Part shown: positions 59,642 to 64,000 of the stretch, piece after piece | Layout: every line of letters begins with the position of its first letter | Position numbering within the stretch: the first letter of the stretch is position 1 | NCBI GenBank assembly: GCA_963662965.1 | Contig: OY759970.1 | Span: forward strand, 1,674,001 to 1,738,000 | From: DTWD01 sp963662965 | GTDB lineage: Bacteria > Acidobacteriota > Vicinamibacteria > Vicinamibacterales > UBA8438 | DNA length: 64,000 nt | Direction of reading: 5' to 3' | The notes under the pieces: model-generated | Database searches by the model: none | Seen by the model: only the letters and a program-made list of their open reading frames with translations | Told to the model about the DNA's origin: nothing | Position numbers and translations under genes: made by a program

Positions 59642-59820
59642 TTAGTCCGGCAAACTGAGCGCCACGAAGGCTTCCGGGTGTTCCCGCGAGCCGAAACCGC
59701 CACTCCCGCCGGCGACCGGCATGACGATGTATTGCTTGCCCTCATGCATGTAGCTCATCGGTGCGTTGTTGGTGGGAGCCGGAATGTCGACGACTCCAAC
59801 GGAGGGCCCCAGATCGTAAC
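59642..59820 (-). pseudogene. 3' fragment of a quinoprotein dehydrogenase gene
   Basis: The minus strand encodes VDIPAPTNNAPMSYMHEGKQ then YIVMPVAGGSGGFGSREHPE and AFVALSLPD with a TAA at 59644-59642. This matches the C-terminus of PQQ dehydrogenases such as the 33336 protein (compare GMMTYMHEGRQYILVQIGQG there). Only about 58 codons remain; upstream the sequence becomes the leader of the DUF5916 fusion gene. Confidence 0.85.
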
Positions 59821-59913
59821 GCGCGGACAGGCAGCTGTAAAATAGGGTGCACTGAAGGCATCGGGAGTCCCCGCTTCACCTCGAATCACTCCCCGCCCCT
59901 TTTGTCAGTGGAA

Positions 59914-62745
59914 ATGCGCCGATTCTTGACTCGAGCTGCGCTCGTACTCTGCGTCGGGATAGCCCTCGTCGCGACCGCGACGGCGCAGTCGCGCGCGCCA
60001 GCCGGACCGGCGGTTGCCGTCCTCCCGTTCGCCAACCTCTCCGGCGTGGCCGTCGACGACTGGATCAGCCAGGGGCTGGCGGAAACCGTCACCGCCGACC
60101 TCGAGCAGCTCGAGACGGTCGCGGTCATCACCGCCCCCTCCGCGTCCGCGGACGCCGGCGGTGCCGACAGTTCCCTCCGTCGAGTCGGCGACGAGCTCGG
60201 CGTCGGCTGGCTGGTCACCGGGGCGTTCCAGCGGATCGGCGACCGAGTTCGGGTGACGGCGCGCCTCTTCGACGTCGAGCGCGGTCGGACGCGTCTGAGC
60301 GTCACGCTCGACGGGACGGCGGGCGACATCTTCGCGTTGCAGGACCGCGTCGTGGCCGAGCTGGCGGGGGACGGCAGCGTGTTCGCGACGCCCCCACCCG
60401 CCGCGGCGCCGGCTCCCGGCGTCGCGCATGCCGAGGGTGTCATCGTGCCGACAGCGCCCCGCCAGAACGGCAACGGCAACGGCTGGACCACTGCGCCCGC
60501 GCCGGCACCGGCGATGCGCAATGCCGGTCCGGACCGTTTGCGCATCGATCAGAGCATGAGTGCCGGCGGAGCGGGCTTCGGGGCGCTTGCCGGTCGGCCG
60601 CGGATTGCTGCGACCCGCACCGATACACCGCCCGATATCGACGGGCGTCTCGATGATGCCGTCTGGCGCACAGCGGCGATGCTCAGCGAGTTCGTGCAGC
60701 AGTCGCCGCTCGACGGCGCGCCGGCGACCGAGGAGACCGAGGTCTACATCGCGTACGACGACGACCACCTCTACTTCGGGTTCTACCTGCACTATTCCGA
60801 TCCGAGCATCATGCGGGCCAACCGCGTCGACCGCGACCGCTCCTTCTCGGACGATCTGATGACGGTCTACCTCGACACCTTTATGGATCAGCAGCGCAGT
60901 TACGACTTCGACCTCAATGCGTACAACGTCCAAGGCGACGGCATCATCAACTCCGGTGGCGCCCGCGGTGGCGACGGCGGCCGCAACCCCATCCCGTTCG
61001 CCGACCGGTCGTGGGACACCCTGTTCCACAGTGGCGCCGAGATCGTCGAGGATGGCTACACCGCCGAGATGGCAATCCCGTTCAAGAGCATTCGCTATCC
61101 CCAGCAGGCGTCCGGGGTGCCGCATCGCTGGGGTTTTCAAATCGTCCGCGAGATCAGAGGGAAGGATGGAGAGAACGTCGTCTGGGCGCCGATGTCGCGC
61201 GACGTTGCGGGGTTCATGCAGCAGTTTGGCGTGCTCGAGGGGATGACCGACCTGTCGACCAGCCGCAACCTCGAGATCCTGCCGCAGCTCACCGCCATCC
61301 AATTCGGGTCGCTTAACGACACCGGCAACTTCGTCAACCAGGGCACGTCACCAGAAGCCGGCGTGAACGTCAAATACGGGATCACGTCGAATCTGACCGC
61401 CGACTTCACGGCGAACCCCGACTTCTCGCAGATCGAGTCGGACCGTCCTCAGATCGCCGTCAACCAACGATTTCCGCTCTTTTTCTCCGAGCTCAGACCG
61501 TTTTTTCTCGAAGGCGCGGAAATCTTCGATTTCACGTCGCCGGTCAATCTAGTGCACACGCGGACGATCGTCGATCCAAATTTTGGCGGGAAGCTGACCG
61601 GTAAGGTCGGCGACACGACGCTCGGCTTCCTGGTGACCGACGATGCGGCGCCCGGTAAGCGCGACGACCCGGCCGATCCGGGACTGGGACAGAACGCCCA
61701 GGTCGTGATCGGACGGGCGCGCTACGACCTCTATTCCGAGTCGCACATCGGCGCGATCGTGACCGACCGCGAGTTCCTCGACGGCTACAGCCGGGTCGGC
61801 GGCCTCGACGCCCAGTTCCGCCTCGGTCGGACCAGTCGCTTCAACTTCGTCGCGGTCCAGTCGCAGCACCGCGATGAAGCGGGCAACGAGCGGAGCGGAC
61901 CGATGCTGGGCGCGCTCATGCAGCACAACGGACGCAACCTCAGCGCGTCCACCTTCTTCGGACGGACCGACCCGGACTTTCGGACCGAAGTCGGATTCGT
62001 GCGCCGGGTCGACCAGCAGCTGGCGCGCGCCAACGTCGGCTACCGATGGTGGCCCGAGCACTGGATCATCAATTGGGGGCCGCGGGTCAACTATTCCTTG
62101 AACTACAACCACGCCGGGATCCGCGAGGATGAAATGGTCGGCGGCGGGATGAACTTCAACTTTGCCAAGAACCTCGGTTTGGGATTAAGGGCCAACCGGG
62201 CGCTTGAGCGGTTCGGCGGGATTGACTTCCGCAAGACCACCTACAATCTCTTCGCCAATACCAATACGAGTCGGTTGTTCTCGGTTGGCGGTGGGTTTAC
62301 GTGGGGCGACGAGATCTTCTATGACGCCGACAACCCGTATCTCGGCCGGGCGGCGAGCGCGCGGCTCTTCGCCAACGTCCGGCCGATGTCGAGATTTACG
62401 TCGCAGATCAACGTCAACACGAGTCGATTCAACGACGTCCGCGCCGGCGACGTCGAGGTGTTCGACGTCAAAATCTTCCGTGCGCTCAGCACGTTTACCT
62501 TCACCGAACGGCTGCTGCTGCGGAACATCTCGGAGTACAACTCGTTCAGCAAAACATTCGGACAAAACTGGCTGGTGACCTACCGCATTAACGCGCTGAC
62601 GGTCTTTTACATAGGCTACGATGACCACTATCAGCAGGCCGATCTGATCCCCGACCTCATGGATGACGAGTTCTTCCCCCCGACCGCGTTCCGTCGGACG
62701 AACCGCGCGTTTTTTACGAAATTGCAGTACTTGTTTCGGTACTAG
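59914..62745 (+). CDS. Fusion of a TolB/FlgO-like domain with a DUF5916 outer-membrane protein
   Basis: A 943-residue exported protein from the ATG at 59914 (signal peptide LTRAALVLCVGIALVATATA). Residues about 28-150 form a TolB/FlgO-like domain (VAVLPFANLSGVAVDDWISQ, GVGWLVTGAFQRIGDRVRVT) such as precedes adenylate-cyclase or TPR domains elsewhere. A linker rich in Pro, Ala and Asn (150-225) leads to a CBM9-like domain (PPDIDGRLDDAVWRTAAMLS) and the DUF5916 barrel (NLTADFTANPDFSQIESDRP, FFSELRPFFLEGAEIFDF), ending FFTKLQYLFRY with a terminal aromatic. The shorter relative at 22126 lacks the first domain. The function is unknown; the barrel end suits outer-membrane insertion. Confidence 0.88.
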   Translation: MRRFLTRAALVLCVGIALVATATAQSRAPAGPAVAVLPFANLSGVAVDDWISQGLAETVTADLEQLETVAVITAPSASADAGGADSSLRRVGDELGVGWLVTGAFQRIGDRVRVTARLFDVERGRTRLSVTLDGTAGDIFALQDRVVAELAGDGSVFATPPPAAAPAPGVAHAEGVIVPTAPRQNGNGNGWTTAPAPAPAMRNAGPDRLRIDQSMSAGGAGFGALAGRPRIAATRTDTPPDIDGRLDDAVWRTAAMLSEFVQQSPLDGAPATEETEVYIAYDDDHLYFGFYLHYSDPSIMRANRVDRDRSFSDDLMTVYLDTFMDQQRSYDFDLNAYNVQGDGIINSGGARGGDGGRNPIPFADRSWDTLFHSGAEIVEDGYTAEMAIPFKSIRYPQQASGVPHRWGFQIVREIRGKDGENVVWAPMSRDVAGFMQQFGVLEGMTDLSTSRNLEILPQLTAIQFGSLNDTGNFVNQGTSPEAGVNVKYGITSNLTADFTANPDFSQIESDRPQIAVNQRFPLFFSELRPFFLEGAEIFDFTSPVNLVHTRTIVDPNFGGKLTGKVGDTTLGFLVTDDAAPGKRDDPADPGLGQNAQVVIGRARYDLYSESHIGAIVTDREFLDGYSRVGGLDAQFRLGRTSRFNFVAVQSQHRDEAGNERSGPMLGALMQHNGRNLSASTFFGRTDPDFRTEVGFVRRVDQQLARANVGYRWWPEHWIINWGPRVNYSLNYNHAGIREDEMVGGGMNFNFAKNLGLGLRANRALERFGGIDFRKTTYNLFANTNTSRLFSVGGGFTWGDEIFYDADNPYLGRAASARLFANVRPMSRFTSQINVNTSRFNDVRAGDVEVFDVKIFRALSTFTFTERLLLRNISEYNSFSKTFGQNWLVTYRINALTVFYIGYDDHYQQADLIPDLMDDEFFPPTAFRRTNRAFFTKLQYLFRY

Positions 62746-62775
62746 CGTCGAGGATCAGGGATTGGGAATCAGGGC

Positions 62776-63204
62776 ATGAGTGAGGAGTTCGACACGCTCG
62801 AGAAGCCGAAGCCGGAATGGCGGGAGCTGTTGCCGGAATACTCGTACGCCGTCCTGTTCGAAGAGGCGACCGAGCGGGCCGGCACGAGCGAGCTGGACCG
62901 TGAGAAGCGAGACGGGACGTTCGTCTGTGCGGCGTGTCACCTGCCGTTGTTCGAGTCGTCGACCAAATTCAACAGCGGCACGGGGTGGCCGAGCTTCTTC
63001 GACGCGATCCCTGGGCGGCTCGCGACGAGGACCGATTTCAAGCTCATCCTGCCGCGCACGGAGTACCACTGCGCCCGCTGTGGCGGCCATCAGGGCCACG
63101 TCTTCAAGGACGGTCCGGCGCCGACCGGCCAGCGCTACTGCAACAATGGCGTCGCGCTGCGCTTCGTGCCGACCGGCGAAGATCCGCCGCCGTTAGTAAC
63201 CTGA
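62776..63204 (+). CDS. msrB: Methionine-R-sulfoxide reductase B
   Basis: A 142-residue cytosolic enzyme reducing the R epimer of methionine sulfoxide. All landmarks are present: zinc-binding cysteines C51, C54, C99 and C102 (CAAC and CARC), substrate-site NSGTGWPSF near 66-74, and the catalytic Cys122 in RYCNNGVALRF. There is no signal peptide. It follows the DUF5916 fusion by 30 bp in the same direction. A family C repeat follows the stop. Confidence 0.95.
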   Translation: MSEEFDTLEKPKPEWRELLPEYSYAVLFEEATERAGTSELDREKRDGTFVCAACHLPLFESSTKFNSGTGWPSFFDAIPGRLATRTDFKLILPRTEYHCARCGGHQGHVFKDGPAPTGQRYCNNGVALRFVPTGEDPPPLVT

Positions 63205-63210
63205 CTTAGA

Positions 63211-63234
63211 CGAGGACGATATTCCCCCAAGCTG
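63211..63234 (+). repeat. Right-end fragment of repeat family C
   Basis: GACGATATTCCCCCAAGCTG, the right arm only, seven bases after the msrB stop and ten bases before a full C copy in the same orientation. This suggests a C copy inserted into or beside an older one. Confidence 0.7.
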
Positions 63235-63243
63235 GTACGGTAC

Positions 63244-63360
63244 GCGCGAGCGAACGGAGTGGGGCTTTCGGGGTTCCCGCGAGAGAGCGAGCGAGGGGGT
63301 CTGGGGGAAGCGCCCGAGACTCGGCACTGTTGTCGAGGGCGATATTCCCCCAGTCTGAAC
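63244..63360 (+). repeat. Dispersed repeat family C, copy 5
   Basis: Near-identical to copy 4 across CGAGCGAACGGAGTGGGGCT, GAGAGAGCGAGCGAGGGGGT and the facing GATATTCCCCCAGTCTGA. It ends 13 bp before the next gene's ATG. Confidence 0.9.
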
Positions 63361-63372
63361 TAAGATGCCGGC

Positions 63373-64000
63373 ATGCCGAAGCTCGTGGTCCTCGGTCTCA
63401 TCCTCGCCTTCACGTTGTTGCAGCCGGTTCGTGCCCAGGAGTGGTCCAGCTGGCGCGGGTCGGACCGCGATGGTCGCGTGGCGCCGCAGACGGCCTTGCT
63501 GGAGTGGCCCGAGAGCTTCGCGACCGCGTGGCGGGCCGATGTCGGCGAGGGATACTCGTCGCCGGTTATCGGAGACGGCCACATCTTCACGCACGGTCGC
63601 ACCGGCGTCCGCGAGGTGGTCACAGCCCACGACCTGACGACCGGGGCGCTCGTCTGGCAGCGGGACTACGCCGCCGCGTTCACGTCCAACAGCCTCGCAC
63701 CCCCGGAGTTGCAGGGCCCCTTCGCGACGCCGGTGGTGGCCGACGACCGTGTGATCACGCTCGGCGTGACGGGCGTGCTGTCGAGCTGGGATGCCGCCTC
63801 TGGCGACCTGCAATGGCGCAACAGCTATGCGTCATTCATCAGCACCACGGATCTCTTTTGCGGCACCGCGGCATCGCCGCTGGTGGTCGACGACCGGCTG
63901 TTCGTGCAGGTAGGAAGCGATACGAACGGCGGTCGGGTGCTTGCGCTCGACCTCGCTTCCGGCGATGAGGTGTGGGTTTGGGACGGTGTCGGTCCCGGCT
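63373..64000 (+). CDS. PQQ-like beta-propeller protein, 3' end beyond the window
   Basis: The first 209 residues of an exported propeller protein. The ATG at 63373 opens a signal peptide (VVLGLILAFTLLQPVRAQ) and the mature protein begins EWSSWRGSDRDGRVAPQTAL, the same start motif as 51585. PQQ-like repeats seen so far are AHDLTTGALVWQRDYAA, LSSWDAASGDLQWRNSYAS and LALDLASGDEVWVWDG. The reading frame is open at the window edge. Confidence 0.85.
   Translation, partial: MPKLVVLGLILAFTLLQPVRAQEWSSWRGSDRDGRVAPQTALLEWPESFATAWRADVGEGYSSPVIGDGHIFTHGRTGVREVVTAHDLTTGALVWQRDYAAAFTSNSLAPPELQGPFATPVVADDRVITLGVTGVLSSWDAASGDLQWRNSYASFISTTDLFCGTAASPLVVDDRLFVQVGSDTNGGRVLALDLASGDEVWVWDGVGPG

Noticed and set aside
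1..64000. CRISPR array, prophage or biosynthetic gene cluster
   Set aside because: The repeats are dispersed, not regularly spaced with spacers. No phage structural, integrase or synthase genes were recognised anywhere in the window.

Overview
The window is high-GC bacterial chromosome, most likely from an Acidobacteriota (Vicinamibacteria-like) genome or metagenome bin. This is inferred from gene content, with no rRNA marker present: several PQQ-type beta-propeller proteins, cytochrome-c/DUF1549/DUF1553 plus DUF1501 pairs, a TonB receptor with a carboxypeptidase-regulatory N-terminus, two DUF5916 proteins, remnants of a Ser/Thr-kinase-TolB protein and of an orphan ABC permease, an ECF sigma/anti-sigma pair, and many secreted proteins of unknown function. 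No tRNA, rRNA, CRISPR array or prophage was seen.

Layout. 0.4-12 kb: a mandelate-racemase-like enolase, an ArsR/SRPBCC operon with a clear operator, a TonB receptor, a two-RCK potassium channel, and a c-type cytochrome/DUF1501 operon. 12-20 kb: two metallo-beta-lactamase-fold proteins, a nucleotidyltransferase pair, a broken metallopeptidase, a cytochrome c plus quinoprotein dehydrogenase operon, and a kinase remnant. 20-33 kb: DUF4159, DUF5916, NHL and BNR-like secreted proteins, a lytic transglycosylase, DUF1501 beside a dead DUF1800 gene, and an M20 peptidase. 33-45 kb: a quinoprotein dehydrogenase, a cytochrome b561-like protein, an MBOAT acyltransferase, an ECF sigma/anti-sigma/Spy-like cluster, a decaying ABC-2 exporter, and DUF2911. 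46-51.5 kb: an intact IS3-family element beside a lower-GC octaheme cytochrome, ABC transporter debris, and a VapBC pair. 51.5-64 kb: three further beta-propeller proteins, an OsmC gene with an internal amber codon, a membrane MutS-like ATPase, a TolB/FlgO-DUF5916 fusion, and MsrB.

Two things stand out beyond the genes. First, at least three families of short palindromic non-coding repeats recur through the window, usually touching stop codons. Families B and C share a core, family A has 16-bp terminal inverted repeats, and family D has 15-bp inverted arms. Copies of B have been read into the 3' ends of two proteins. Second, gene remnants are unusually dense: internal deletions, amber codons, frameshifts and truncations affect at least thirteen loci. 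Some could be assembly indels, but the deletions and chimeras cannot be explained that way. The most promising candidates for something undescribed are the repeat families, the membrane MutS-like ATPase, the TolB/FlgO-DUF5916 fusion and the octaheme cytochrome.
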